In this document: piece by piece, positions 26,665 through 34,661 of the stretch | Layout of the letters: every line of letters begins with the position of its first letter | Numbering within the stretch: the first letter of the stretch is position 1 | Source: Thermoleophilaceae bacterium | GTDB lineage: Bacteria > Actinomycetota > Thermoleophilia > Solirubrobacterales > Thermoleophilaceae | DNA length: 64,000 bases | Assembly (NCBI GenBank): GCA_030448005.1 | Contig: JAUJNT010000002.1 | Location: 126,603-190,602 of the forward strand | Direction of reading: 5' to 3' | Made by a program: the position numbers and the translations under genes | The notes under the pieces: model-generated | Databases searched by the model: none | What the model saw: only the letters and a program-made list of their open reading frames with translations | What the model was told of the DNA's origin: nothing

Positions 26665-26760
26665 TTGGATAAGGGAAAGACCAAACGGAGAAGGCTGCTC
26701 GGCGTACTGGTGGGCGCGACCCTCGTGTTGCCGGTTCTGTACGAAGTTTTGCGGCATTAG
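26665..26760 (+). CDS. Possible 31-residue single-helix membrane peptide
   Basis: TTG-initiated frame: five basic residues among MDKGKTKRRR, then a hydrophobic helix LLGVLVGATLVLPVLYEVL, ending RH and TAG. The charge pattern (basic cytoplasmic end, one membrane span) is that of a real micropeptide, but there is no clear ribosome binding site and no family match I know. Confidence 0.25.
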   Translation: MDKGKTKRRRLLGVLVGATLVLPVLYEVLRH

Positions 26761-27000
26761 CTAACACACGGTCAGCTTGCTAGAACAGGTGAGAATGCTC
26801 CACGCGTGCTCTGCGTGGGCGTAGAGGCGGCGCGGGTCTTCTACGACGACGCCCCGCCGACGCCGGGCGTTTGTCGTAACTCCCACCGTGAGCACTCGGC
26901 ATCGTGGAGCCGGCGCTAGTCACGTGTTGCCGGCCTGCCGGCCGGGAGGGACGGGCCGGTCGCTCAGGCCGCCGCGAGGAGCGCTGCTGACGGTTGAGTT

Positions 27001-27195
27001 AAGGCACAGATTGAAGGCCGCCGTAGCGCTCACGCGCGTAGACCAGCAGACGACGCCGCGCTGCGAGCTCGCTTGCGCGAGATCTCGCGCGAGCGGCCGC
27101 GGTGGGGCTATCGCCGCGCGCACGCGCGGCTGCTCGGGGAGGGCTGCAGCCTTAACCGCAAGCGCACCCAGAGGGTCTGGCGGGAGGAGGGGATG
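27001..27195 (+). pseudogene. IS3-family transposase (OrfB) N-terminal remnant
   Basis: The translation in one frame reads PADDAALRARLREISRERPR, then WGYRRAHARLLGEG, then NRKRTQRVWREEG, the HTH_21-like segment near the start of IS3-family OrfB. A TGA at 26995-26997 closes it upstream. At about 27195 similarity stops and a DUF2867 pseudogene begins on the other strand. The DDE catalytic domain is missing, so this is a dead fragment whose insertion or deletion cut the neighbouring gene. Confidence 0.75.
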
Positions 27196-27680
27196 ACCTT
27201 CCCGAACAGACCGTTCGGCTTGACCAGCACGGCCATCTGTCCGCGGTAGCCACGGCATCGTCCGGGACCCAGCCCATATGCATCACCGAGTGCACGGTCC
27301 GGTTGGCCATCTCTGCCGCCCACTCGTTGTCCGTCAGGTAGACCGAGCGCATCGGAACGGTGGGGAACTCCGGCCCGGCAGGCGCATCGCGCAGATCGGC
27401 CGGCAATCGGTCGCGCAGCGTCGGCACCCGGGAGCCGGCGCCGGAGTCGGGGTCGTCCCAGCCGAGCAGCTCCCCTAGCTTCTAGCGGATCCTGACGAGC
27501 GTGCGGGCGACCCAGGACGCGTTGTCTGACGTGTCGCCCGCGGCGAACTGCCGCACCAGTCGCGGGAAGTCGTCAGGTCCTCCCGGCGTGGGCAACGCCC
27601 ACACGTCCTCGAGTCGAAGTCGGGCGCGATCTCGTGGATCGCCAGGGCCGGGAGGTGTGTACGGCGTTCGGGAGTTTCAT
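27196..27680 (-). pseudogene. DUF2867-family protein, multiply disrupted
   Basis: Reading the minus strand from ATG 27680 gives the DUF2867 layout in broken frames: MKLPNAVHTSRPWR, then IHEIAPDF in a second frame, then LEDVWALPTPGGPDDFPRLV and WVARTLVRIR. An amber TAG at 27482-27484 follows, where the reading would continue into KLGELLGWDD. Next come SVYLTDNEWAAEMANRTVH and VMHMGWVPDDA, and after one more frameshift GYRGQMAVLVKPNGLFGKV. The family C-terminus is lost at the IS3 remnant. At least three frameshifts and one nonsense codon make this unmistakably dead. The stop is consistent with Trp TGG to TAG. Confidence 0.8.
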
Positions 27681-27696
27681 CTCGTGGGCGATCTGG

Positions 27697-28227
27697 GGCG
27701 TCGACGGCAAGGAGGCGCTGCTAGACGGCATCGTTGAGCTCGCGGTCGCTTCCATGGACCTGTCACACAGCGAACAAGGCAGCTGGCAAGAACGCCTAAA
27801 AGCGCTGTTTCGCTCCTACCGCAGACTCGCTCGCAGCCATCCGGCTGTTTTTCCGCTCGTCGGGCGCCGCCCGGTCCAGACGCTCGCCGCGCTGGCCCCG
27901 GTCGATGCCGCTCTGGGGGTCCTGCGCGAAGCGGGCTTCTGCCCGCGCGAGGCACTGACCGCCTTTCGCACACTGTCGGGCTTCGCGTACGGCTACGCCC
28001 TCGCCGAGCTACGGGGACTCGCGATGGAGTCGGCTGCCGCCGAGCGCGGTCCGACGCGCTCGGTACTGAGCGCCGAAGCCGAGCGCTTCCCCCATCTCGC
28101 GGAGGTGATCCCGCACGCCGGCGCTATCGATCGTGACGTCGAGTTCGAAGCAGCACTCGACATCATCATCGCCGGACTGACAAGCACACATAGCCCACAC
28201 GGCACAGCCGTGGACAGGGCTGACTAA
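27697..28227 (+). pseudogene. TetR-family regulator lacking its DNA-binding domain
   Basis: Residues from GVDGKEALLDGIVELAVASM onward match the TetR C-terminal ligand-binding domain: WQERLKALFRSYRRLARSHP, LVGRRPVQTLAALAPVDAAL, FRTLSGFAYGYALAELRG. In full-length relatives the KEALLDG segment directly follows the helix-turn-helix; here the preceding bases instead belong to the DUF2867 pseudogene on the other strand. The open frame continues upstream to 27634, but without HTH residues. The regulator cannot bind DNA in the normal way and is called a truncated pseudogene. Translation of the orphan C-domain is not excluded. Confidence 0.7.
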
Positions 28228-28707
28228 CCGCATGCATCCGACGGACGAGCACGATCGGCGTCAGCCGAGCTTCAGGCGCGAAACTGGTTCATCGCGATCG
28301 GCGCCGTCAGCGGTGACCCTATTCCCGAAGCCTAGCCGCGCACATGCTGGCCCCTCCACGCCGCATTAGATGCCCGAGCGGTCGCGCGCAGTGCGTCATA
28401 AGGGCGGTTCTGAGCCCGGGCATGCGGCGCGGCGGACTACCGCTTGCCTGCTGCTGGCATGCGGCGCGGATCGCCACCTCGTCAGACTCGCCGCCCGCCG
28501 CTCGAGTTCACCGCGAACCTCGGCGCTCGATCGCTGTTGCCACTCGCCCCACGCCATAACGTTCATCAACCCGCCCGCAGGGTTCCTTCAACACGACGGA
28601 CTTGCGGCGCGGACCACTTAGCTTGCGACGGCCCTGAGCGCTACCGCTCGCGTGGCAAGCGGAACACTGCGGCTTGCGCCCCCGGATCCTCGCATGCGAG
28701 GCCGCGC
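28228..28707. other. Gene-free stretch
   Basis: Here 480 bases show no coding pattern I would defend. A perfect 14-bp palindrome (CCTCGCATGCGAGG, 28688-28701) lies just past the stop of the minus-strand YCII gene and may be a terminator or a binding site. Confidence 0.4.
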
Positions 28708-29007
28708 TCAGCCGGCCCGAACGAGTTGCATCGGCACCAGCTCATACTTGCAGGTGCCGGTCTGGACCGCCGGGTCACCCTCGCCGATCGCTTGCGCGGC
28801 CGGCTCATCCTCAAGCTCGAGTAGCCCAAGGCCCCATGGGTCCTCGGGATGAAGCACGGGGCCGAACGCGAGCGCCACGTCGCGGTTCAACAGATCCTGC
28901 CAATAGGCGACGTGGCGCTCCATCACCTCGGCCTCGGCTGGGCTCATGTCCTGGGAGAACGTGGGACGCGGCGGAAGCAGCCGGTAGAGGAAGGCCACGC
29001 AAGGCAT
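28708..29007 (-). CDS. YCII-related domain protein
   Basis: A 99-residue protein starting MPCVAFLYRLLPPRPTFSQD. It has the YCII fold pattern: LYRLLPPRP at the first strand, AEVMERHVAYWQDLL (helix with the His), GPVLHPEDPWGLGLLEL and a C-terminal strand. YCII domains occur in small enzymes and stress-related proteins; the reaction is unknown. The ATG at 29007 (GAAAGG just before it) is chosen because the domain starts there. A frame open to 29193 adds non-homologous residues. Confidence 0.72.
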   Translation of the reverse strand: MPCVAFLYRLLPPRPTFSQDMSPAEAEVMERHVAYWQDLLNRDVALAFGPVLHPEDPWGLGLLELEDEPAAQAIGEGDPAVQTGTCKYELVPMQLVRAG

Positions 29008-29180
29008 CCTTTCACACGAGTGGCGCCAAGCCTGGCCCTCGAGTGCCGCTTCCGCGTGATTGGAGCAGCGCCCTCTGCTCCATTCGGGGGCCTCGGTGAC
29101 TAGCGCTCGAATAACCGGCAGAAGGCTGCGGCCGGCAGTTGGGGGAGCGCCAGGTGCGGGCGTGCAAGGGTGTCGCCGGT

Positions 29181-29211
29181 TGAGGCGGGCCACTCTCGGT
29201 GACCCGCCTCA
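29181..29211 (-). terminator. Nine-bp hairpin terminator after the secreted-protein gene
   Basis: TGAGGCGGG (29181-29189) pairs perfectly with CCCGCCTCA (29203-29211) across a 13-nt loop that can form a further CAC/GTG pair. It lies 12 nt beyond the stop codon at 29223 on the minus strand, with no U-tract. Confidence 0.6.
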
Positions 29212-29222
29212 GAGCGGTCGTA

Positions 29223-29685
29223 CTAGCGGACCTTGGCCCAGCGCTGGTCGATCAGGAAGAGTCCCGCACCCTCGTTGATGAGGCAGAACTGAACCCAAGC
29301 GTAACCGGGGACGAGGTCGCCGTAGCCGATGGTCCCGCGAAGGGGTTTTCCTCGAGCGTGTCGATCTGGACTTCTGCGTGTGCCGCTTGCCGTCGCAGCT
29401 GAAGGTCGTCGGATGTCTCTGCAGCCATGTGGCCGCCACTCCGCCAAACCCAGCTCCCTCTCCGGTGACATCCTCACCCTTCGAACCGTCCGCGGTCTGC
29501 TTGGCTGACACCCAGAGATGCCAACCCTCCCCCTCAGGGCAGATGTAGCGGGCCTTGACGGTCGCCGTCCCGTCATCGTGGTCCTTGACCTTCCCGATGG
29601 TGGTCGCGCTGGGATCCTCCTGCGTCGCGGCGGCGGCGGCGCTGATCCCCCCGACGGGCGCGACCAAGGTAAGGGCGAACGCCAT
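29223..29685 (-). pseudogene. Secreted protein of unknown function, two frameshifts
   Basis: The N-terminus MAFALTLVAPVGGISAAAA is a signal peptide followed by a beta-rich domain (TATVKARYICPEGEGWHLW, TWLQRHPTTFSCDGKRHTQK, two Cys). The reading then needs another frame for QIDTLEENPFAG and a third for TIGYGDLVPGYAWVQFCLIN to reach IDQRWAKVR and the TAG. Each shift is explained by one missing G (near 29367 and 29331). It is either a recently inactivated gene or two sequencing errors. The AAGGAGG about 25 nt upstream of the ATG suggests a lost upstream start. Confidence 0.6.
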
Positions 29686-29785
29686 AAACGCGAGTCTCTT
29701 CCGCCCTGTGCAGCCTCCTTGACAGGGGCGGCCAACTCGCCCGCTCAACCGATGAGCCCACTGTAGGTCAAGACTTCGCCCAGCG

Positions 29786-30316
29786 CTACTTACAGCCCCA
29801 AGGTGCCGGGGCATTGCATGTGGTCCCGCTGATACTCGCCTCGTTTCGCTGCAGGTACGGCCGCTTGGCGATGATGTAGACGAGGTGACCCTCGTTCGGG
29901 GCGAAGCCGATTGACGTGTAGAACGGCTCCTCGGCTCGCTCGAGGATGTAGCCGCTGACGAACGTCGAGCCCAGGCGCTCCAGCTCGGTGAGGAGCGCAT
30001 GGCCGAGCTGAGCGCCCACGCCGAAAGGGTCGCCCTCCATGAGCGAGCCATTCGTGTCTGGCCCACGGCCCTGCCAGCGGACGTCGAGTGAGAACTCCAT
30101 GATGGCGGCGGACAACCCGTCGAAGGTCGCACGAGCCAAACCGACGAGCTCCTCACCGGCAAAGGCCGCCACCATGACGTGAGGGTGGTCGAGGATCCGT
30201 GCTGCGACTTCCTTGCCGAACCCCACTTCGCAGATGTTGTTTCGCTTGTAGAACCCAAACAACTCGTCGGCGGTCAGCTCCGGGCTAACCACGATCCGCG
30301 CTTCAGGGAGGTCCAT
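29786..30316 (-). CDS. GNAT-family acetyltransferase-like protein
   Basis: A 176-residue protein with the GNAT layout. A first strand and helix (ELFGFYKRNNICEVGFGKEV) are followed by the central strands VMVAAFAGEELVGLARATF and IMEFSLDVRWQGRG. The acetyl-CoA loop, usually RGxGxG/A, is here degenerate (GVGAQLGHALLTELER). The C-terminus EEPFYTSIGFAPN carries the typical FYxxxGF. It would acetylate a small molecule or protein N-terminus, with substrate unknown. The ATG at 30316 fits the domain. The loop divergence lowers certainty about activity. Confidence 0.75.
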   Translation of the reverse strand: MDLPEARIVVSPELTADELFGFYKRNNICEVGFGKEVAARILDHPHVMVAAFAGEELVGLARATFDGLSAAIMEFSLDVRWQGRGPDTNGSLMEGDPFGVGAQLGHALLTELERLGSTFVSGYILERAEEPFYTSIGFAPNEGHLVYIIAKRPYLQRNEASISGTTCNAPAPWGCK

Positions 30317-30424
30317 CAAGGTCCCGCGACTCCTGTCTCGACTTCGACGTGAGAGCACAAGTACTGCCGCCTACTCCTGCCGGCGACGATCTGGGATCGA
30401 GCATGGCGTGAGCTCCTACCGCTA

Positions 30425-30706
30425 CTAGGGACGCACCTCAACGGCACCGCAGAACGCGACGTGATCTTTGATCTTGCGGATCCAGGGAAACGGGTGTCGA
30501 TATGTCCAAGCCGCGTTCACGTTCGGGCCTCCCTCAGCCTCAACGTGGTAGTAGGCGGCGACGCCCTTCCATGGACAGGCCGAGCGCATCCAGCTTCGCT
30601 TGAGCAACCGCTCGTTGACGTTTTCCGGGGGAAAGTAATGGTTTCCCTCGAGGAGGATCGTGTTGTTGCTATCGGCGATCGTGACGCCGTTGACTATCGC
30701 TCGCAT
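30425..30706 (-). CDS. DUF427-family protein, single domain
   Basis: A 93-residue protein: MRAIVNGVTIADSNNTILLE, YFPPENVNERLLKRS, CPWKGVAAYYHVEA, AAWTYRHPFPWIRKIKDHVA. The YFPxxDV and T/SxCPWKG motifs define DUF427. The function is unknown, although the Cys/Lys motif is strictly kept. The ATG at 30706 starts the domain. A second DUF427 protein with two tandem domains is encoded at 45414-46217. Confidence 0.85.
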   Translation of the reverse strand: MRAIVNGVTIADSNNTILLEGNHYFPPENVNERLLKRSWMRSACPWKGVAAYYHVEAEGGPNVNAAWTYRHPFPWIRKIKDHVAFCGAVEVRP

Positions 30707-30848
30707 GGCTATATTGAGCCTAGCTGGGCCATGGGCCCGCGGCGCGCATCGCGTGCGCTCGAGAAGCTGGCGCGGAGCTCGCCCGCCTCCAGGTTCGCAC
30801 CCCTGCGGTGAGTGGGAGCAGGACGGGCCCCGCACCGGTTGGGACCCG

Positions 30849-32618
30849 TCACTTGATCACGGCGATTGTGTCGCCGGCGTTGATCGGCGCCCCCGCGGTC
30901 ACGCTGAGCGCCTCGACGTCGCCCGAGGAGGGTGCCGCGATCTCGTTCTCCATCTTCATCGCCTCGATCACGCACACGATGGCGCCTTTCTGCACGGACG
31001 CCCCCTGCTCGACGTTCACCTTCAGCACCGTGCCCTGGAGCGGCGAGATCAGCTCGCCGGCATCGCCTCCGCCCCCGGCCTGGCCATCCCCGCGCTCGCG
31101 GCGTCGCCTGAGAGGCTTCTGGGAGGTCGCGCCGGCGTCCGGGGACTCGGGCGCGGTGCCGATCACCTTGACGTCGAACCTGCGACCGGAGACCTCGACC
31201 GCGTACTCGCGCTCGAGCTTCGGCTCATCGCCGTCTGTCGCCGGCGCCTCCTCCTCCGGCGCCGTCGCGAGCGCGGCGAGCCACTCGCCGTCCTCCACGA
31301 GGTCGCGACAGGTCTCGCCGTCGTGCCACTGCCGCGTGGCGAGCAGCGCGCTGTGGAACGGAAGCAGCGTCTTCAGGCCCCCGATCTCGTACTCGGAGAG
31401 GGCCCGCAGCATCCGCCGGGTGGCCGTCTCACGGTCCACGTCCCACACGATCAGCTTGGCGATCATCGGGTCATAGAGCGGCAGTACCTCGTAGCCCTCT
31501 CGCGCCCCGGAGTCCACGCGCACCCCGGGGCCGCCCGGCTCCCCGTAGGAGGCGATCCTGCCGGGCGCGGGGGCGAACCGCTTCGAGGCGTCCTCCGCGT
31601 TGATGCGGCACTCGATCGCGTGGCCGCGCAGCATGACCTCGTCCTGGGTGAACGAGAGCGGCTCTCCGGCGGCCACCAGTATCTGCTCGCGCACGATGTC
31701 CACGCCGGTGACCATCTCCGTCACGCAGTGCTCCACCTGCACACGGGTGTTCATCTCGAGGAAGAAGTACTCGCCGTCCTGGAGCAGCCCCTCGATCGTC
31801 CCCGCCGAGCGGTAGCCGACGGCGCGCGCCGCCTCGATACCGATCCGGCCGATCCGCTCGCGCAGCTGCGCGTCCACGGCCGAGGCGGGGCTCTCCTCGA
31901 TCAGCTTCTGATGCCGGCGTTGCACCGAGCAGTCGCGCTCGAAGAGATGGACGACGTTGCCGTGCCCGTCAGCCAGCACCTGCACCTCGACGTGCCGCGG
32001 GTCGGGCAGGTAGCGCTCGAGGTAGACCGTGGCATCCGAGAAGAACCGCTCGCCCTCACGCGCCGCGCCCTCGAACGCCTCCTCGAGCTCTTCGGGCGAG
32101 AGGGCAACCCGGAAGCCCTTGCCCCCGCCCCCGCCCGCGGCCTTGACCGCCACGGGATAGCCGATCGACTCGTCGATGATCACGCTGGCCTCCTCGACCG
32201 AGCCGACGGGATCGGTCGTGCCAGGCACGATCGGCACCCCCGCGGCGTGCATTAGCTCACGTGCGCGGGTCTTCGACCCCATGGAGTCGATGGCCTCGGC
32301 CGGTGGCCCCACGAAGACGATGCCGGCCCCCTCGCATGCCCTGGCGAAGGCCGCGTTCTCGGCCAGGAACCCGTAACCGGGATGGATCGCCTGGGCGCCG
32401 GACTCCTCCGCCACCGCGAGGACCCGCTCGTTTGCGAGATAGCTCTCAGCGGGCGGGCCCGGTCCGAGCAGGTAGGCCTCGTCCGCTCGGCGCGCGTGGG
32501 GGGCGTCGCGGTCCGGCTCCGAGTACACGGCCACCGAGGCGATCCCGAGCTCCTCGAGAGTGCGCATCACGCGGATGGCGATCTCGCCGCGGTTGGCCAC
32601 CAAGACCTTGGAGAACAT
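30849..32618 (-). CDS. Acyl-CoA carboxylase alpha subunit (biotin carboxylase plus BCCP)
   Basis: A 589-residue protein. The biotin carboxylase part starts MFSKVLVANRGEIAIRVMRT, with HPGYGFLAEN, the ATP-grasp loop KAAGGGGGKGFR, ERDCSVQRRHQKLIEE and FLEMNTRVQVEH. A linker of about 90 residues follows. The C-terminal biotinyl domain has the biotinylation motif EAMKMEN. It carboxylates its own biotin with ATP and bicarbonate, then serves a carboxyltransferase. The partner at 43632-45197 is 11 kb away. Acetyl-CoA versus propionyl-CoA specificity lies in the partner. A TAGCCT -10 box sits 8 nt upstream of the ATG. Confidence 0.93.
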   Translation of the reverse strand: MFSKVLVANRGEIAIRVMRTLEELGIASVAVYSEPDRDAPHARRADEAYLLGPGPPAESYLANERVLAVAEESGAQAIHPGYGFLAENAAFARACEGAGIVFVGPPAEAIDSMGSKTRARELMHAAGVPIVPGTTDPVGSVEEASVIIDESIGYPVAVKAAGGGGGKGFRVALSPEELEEAFEGAAREGERFFSDATVYLERYLPDPRHVEVQVLADGHGNVVHLFERDCSVQRRHQKLIEESPASAVDAQLRERIGRIGIEAARAVGYRSAGTIEGLLQDGEYFFLEMNTRVQVEHCVTEMVTGVDIVREQILVAAGEPLSFTQDEVMLRGHAIECRINAEDASKRFAPAPGRIASYGEPGGPGVRVDSGAREGYEVLPLYDPMIAKLIVWDVDRETATRRMLRALSEYEIGGLKTLLPFHSALLATRQWHDGETCRDLVEDGEWLAALATAPEEEAPATDGDEPKLEREYAVEVSGRRFDVKVIGTAPESPDAGATSQKPLRRRRERGDGQAGGGGDAGELISPLQGTVLKVNVEQGASVQKGAIVCVIEAMKMENEIAAPSSGDVEALSVTAGAPINAGDTIAVIK

Positions 32619-32626
32619 GCGGCGCG

Positions 32627-32632
32627 AGGCTA
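32627..32632 (-). promoter_or_regulatory. -10 box TAGCCT for the carboxylase alpha gene
   Basis: TAGCCT ends 8 nt before ATG 32618 with no SD between. Leaderless arrangement. Confidence 0.4.
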
Positions 32633-32913
32633 TCGGGGTGCGCCGGGAGGTGGCGAGCGGTTGAATAGGCCGACGGAGCTAGGTCAGCACACGAACGGGC
32701 CGATACGCTCCGGGCACCGAGTGACCACGTTCTGGCGTCGGCCGCCACCGGCCTCGTTGCTCACAAAACGCGAGTCTCCGGTGTGGGCAATCGACCGAGC
32801 AACCACTCGCAGGAGTCAGCTCCACGGGTGAAACCCTGGCTCATCTGAATGGCCACCACATCCTGAGTCGGCTTGCTCCTCCTCTCCGAGCCGCGCGCGA
32901 GCCGCGCGGGGCC

Positions 32914-33150
32914 TCATTTGCGTCGAGAAGGCTGGTCTACCTGCAACCAGGGGCGCGTCGGTTGCTGCTTCTTGCGGTGCGCCAACATCCCACAGCGGAA
33001 GGCAAGTCCGGCAAACGCACAAGCAACAGACGGAATGACCATGGGACCTTCTTTGAGAACGCTTAGCATCCCCACGACAAGGACAGCAAGCCCAGCTAAG
33101 AACCACATTCGGGCGTTCAAGCCGCTCAGGATATTGCGAACGATGGTCAT
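32914..33150 (-). CDS. Small two-helix membrane protein
   Basis: A 78-residue protein: MTIVRNILSGLNARMWFLAG, then a first helix (WFLAGLAVLVVGMLSVL), a short Lys/Glu/Gly/Pro turn and a second helix (VIPSVACAFAGLAFRCGML), then a basic tail ending KKQQPTRPWLQVDQPSRRK. No family recognised. GAGG lies shortly before the ATG. The hydrophobic pattern and basic tail make it plausible as a real inner-membrane protein. Confidence 0.5.
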   Translation of the reverse strand: MTIVRNILSGLNARMWFLAGLAVLVVGMLSVLKEGPMVIPSVACAFAGLAFRCGMLAHRKKQQPTRPWLQVDQPSRRK

Positions 33151-33255
33151 GTCCTCGATCTTGCGTCGCCAGACGACGGCCGCTTAAGCGAGTGGTGTCT
33201 CAGCGAAGGCCCTCCTGGGCAGCTCGTCTGTCAGCTTACCAGAACCGGCGAAACG

Positions 33256-33408
33256 TTAGTGCGTAGTGCCACAGTCATTGTCATAGTCGCCGTCGAACCC
33301 ATTTGGGAAGCAGGGCGGAAACTCCGGATCCGGAGGCAGCGGGTCCACGGGAGGTACGGGCGGGAACCTAGCTGGTCGCCGAGGCGCTCCGGCTCGGTGC
33401 ACGTTCAC
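33256..33408 (-). CDS. Short Pro-rich frame coupled to the antitoxin
   Basis: A 50-codon frame starting at GTG 33408, overlapping the antitoxin stop (GTGA). It reads VNVHRAGAPRRPARFPPVPP, then ends FPNGFDGDYDNDCGTTH and TAA. The position and overlap are exactly those of the toxin gene in type II modules, but the sequence has no PIN, Doc or RelE character. It may be a replaced or decayed toxin, or just an open frame. Confidence 0.25.
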   Translation of the reverse strand: MNVHRAGAPRRPARFPPVPPVDPLPPDPEFPPCFPNGFDGDYDNDCGTTH

Positions 33409-33647
33409 CGGCAGCGCTCGAAAGTCTCCAGGGCGCGCTCGTCGAGCGGGTCGTCGAACCCCACGGGCACGACGAAGCGGCCGCGGTCGATCCCCAGGTG
33501 CCGCCGCCGGCTCCCGCCCGGTGCCGGTACCAGGCGGGCGACCTCTTCACCCCTTCGCGTGATCGCGATCTCCTCGCCTCCCGCCACGAGCTCGAGCAGC
33601 CGAGATAGCTGCGTCTTGCCCTCGTGGACCCCAACAGACTTAGTCAT
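33405..33647 (-). CDS. Phd/YefM-type antitoxin, orphan
   Basis: An 80-residue protein: MTKSVGVHEGKTQLSRLLEL, VAGGEEIAITRRGEEVARLV, then a Arg-rich linker and LDERALETFERCR. This is the Phd/YefM fold of antitoxins that bind their own promoter and a toxin. The typical partner (PIN-domain VapC, or Doc) should begin at its stop codon; only a short Pro-rich frame is there. An 8-bp direct repeat overlaps the start, and TAAACT 6 nt upstream can serve as -10. Confidence 0.75.
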   Translation of the reverse strand: MTKSVGVHEGKTQLSRLLELVAGGEEIAITRRGEEVARLVPAPGGSRRRHLGIDRGRFVVPVGFDDPLDERALETFERCR

Positions 33648-33659
33648 GGACTTAGTTTA
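33637..33659 (-). promoter_or_regulatory. Antitoxin promoter with direct repeat ACTAAGTC
   Basis: On the minus strand ACTAAGTC occurs twice, separated by CATG (33649-33656 and 33637-33644), and a -10-like TAAACT (33654-33659) sits 6 nt before the ATG. One repeat overlaps the start codon region. It could be the site for autorepression, although Phd operators are usually palindromic. Confidence 0.35.
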
Positions 33660-33768
33660 AGCCCTTTGAGGAAGAGAGCCTGTGACTCCGACCTCGCAGG
33701 CTGAAGCGCTGATAACCGGTCGGGCCGCAGTCGCCATCTGAGGGCGCGGTTGCTCCATGGCCCGCCAC

Positions 33769-34659
33769 CTACTCGGTGCGCGCCGCCGCTCGCCGACGGT
33801 CCCTGATCGTGACCGCGCCGATCAGGAGGGCCACCATCACCGGGAAGGCGCCGAGCATTGCACCCGGCACGCCCACTCCGGCCTTGGCGAGGAGTCCGAG
33901 TCCGGAGCCGAGCAGCACGATCGCCAGCGTCGTGCGCAACGCCGCGGTCGGCACCTTGAGCGACATGCTGCTCCCGATCCAGACGCCGGGCACCGAGCCG
34001 ACCAGGATGTTGCCTGCCAGGGCGAAGTCCACGTTGCCCGCCACCAGGTGGGCCGCGGTGGCGGCCCAGAGCAGGATGGCGGCGTGGAAGACGTCGGTGC
34101 CCACGACGCGCGTCGGCACGAGGTGAAAGAGCAGTATCAGCCCGACCGCGATGAGGGCCCCACTTCCGGCGGAGGTCACGCCGAGCACGAATCCCACCAC
34201 CACCCCCAGCCCCACCGCCGAGACCTTGCTGCGGGCGTCCATCTCGACAGTCTCTCGTTCCCGCCCGTGCAGCCGTTTCAGGAACAGGGCCCGCGCGAGC
34301 GTCATCACGCCCGTGAACAGCAGGGCGATGGCCAGCACAGTTATCAGCAGCTCGTCGAACTCGTCGCCGTGGGTTTCCTCCAGGGCCTCTAGGGCGTAGA
34401 CGCCTCCGACGGCGGCGGGGACCGAGCCCAACCCCATCCACGTGGACAGCTTCATGTCCACGGTGCCCTGCCGGAAGTGTTTCCATCCACCGACCGTCTT
34501 GGTGACGGCACCGTAGGCGAGGTCCGTGCCGACGGCGGTCACCGGCTTGACGCCGAAGACCAGGATCAGCAGCGGGGTCATCAGCGACCCGCCACCGATT
34601 CCGGTCATCCCCACGAGCACCCCGACCCCGAGGCCAAAAGCGGCAATGGCGGGATCCAC
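33769..34659 (-). CDS. TauE/SafE-family sulfite or sulfate exporter/permease
   Basis: A 296-residue membrane protein with about eight helices. It has the duplicated family motifs: GVLVGMTGIGGGSLMTPLL and VVVGFVLGVTSAGSGALIAVGL, then PTRVVGTDVFHAAIL and HLVAGNVDFALAGNILVGS. The family transports sulfur-containing anions such as sulfite, sulfoacetate and taurine. The GTG at 34659 is 2 bp after the cysC stop, so it is the last gene of the sulfate operon. It may remove excess sulfite or import sulfate. Confidence 0.9.
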   Translation of the reverse strand: MDPAIAAFGLGVGVLVGMTGIGGGSLMTPLLILVFGVKPVTAVGTDLAYGAVTKTVGGWKHFRQGTVDMKLSTWMGLGSVPAAVGGVYALEALEETHGDEFDELLITVLAIALLFTGVMTLARALFLKRLHGRERETVEMDARSKVSAVGLGVVVGFVLGVTSAGSGALIAVGLILLFHLVPTRVVGTDVFHAAILLWAATAAHLVAGNVDFALAGNILVGSVPGVWIGSSMSLKVPTAALRTTLAIVLLGSGLGLLAKAGVGVPGAMLGAFPVMVALLIGAVTIRDRRRAAARTE

Positions 34660-34661
34660 GC

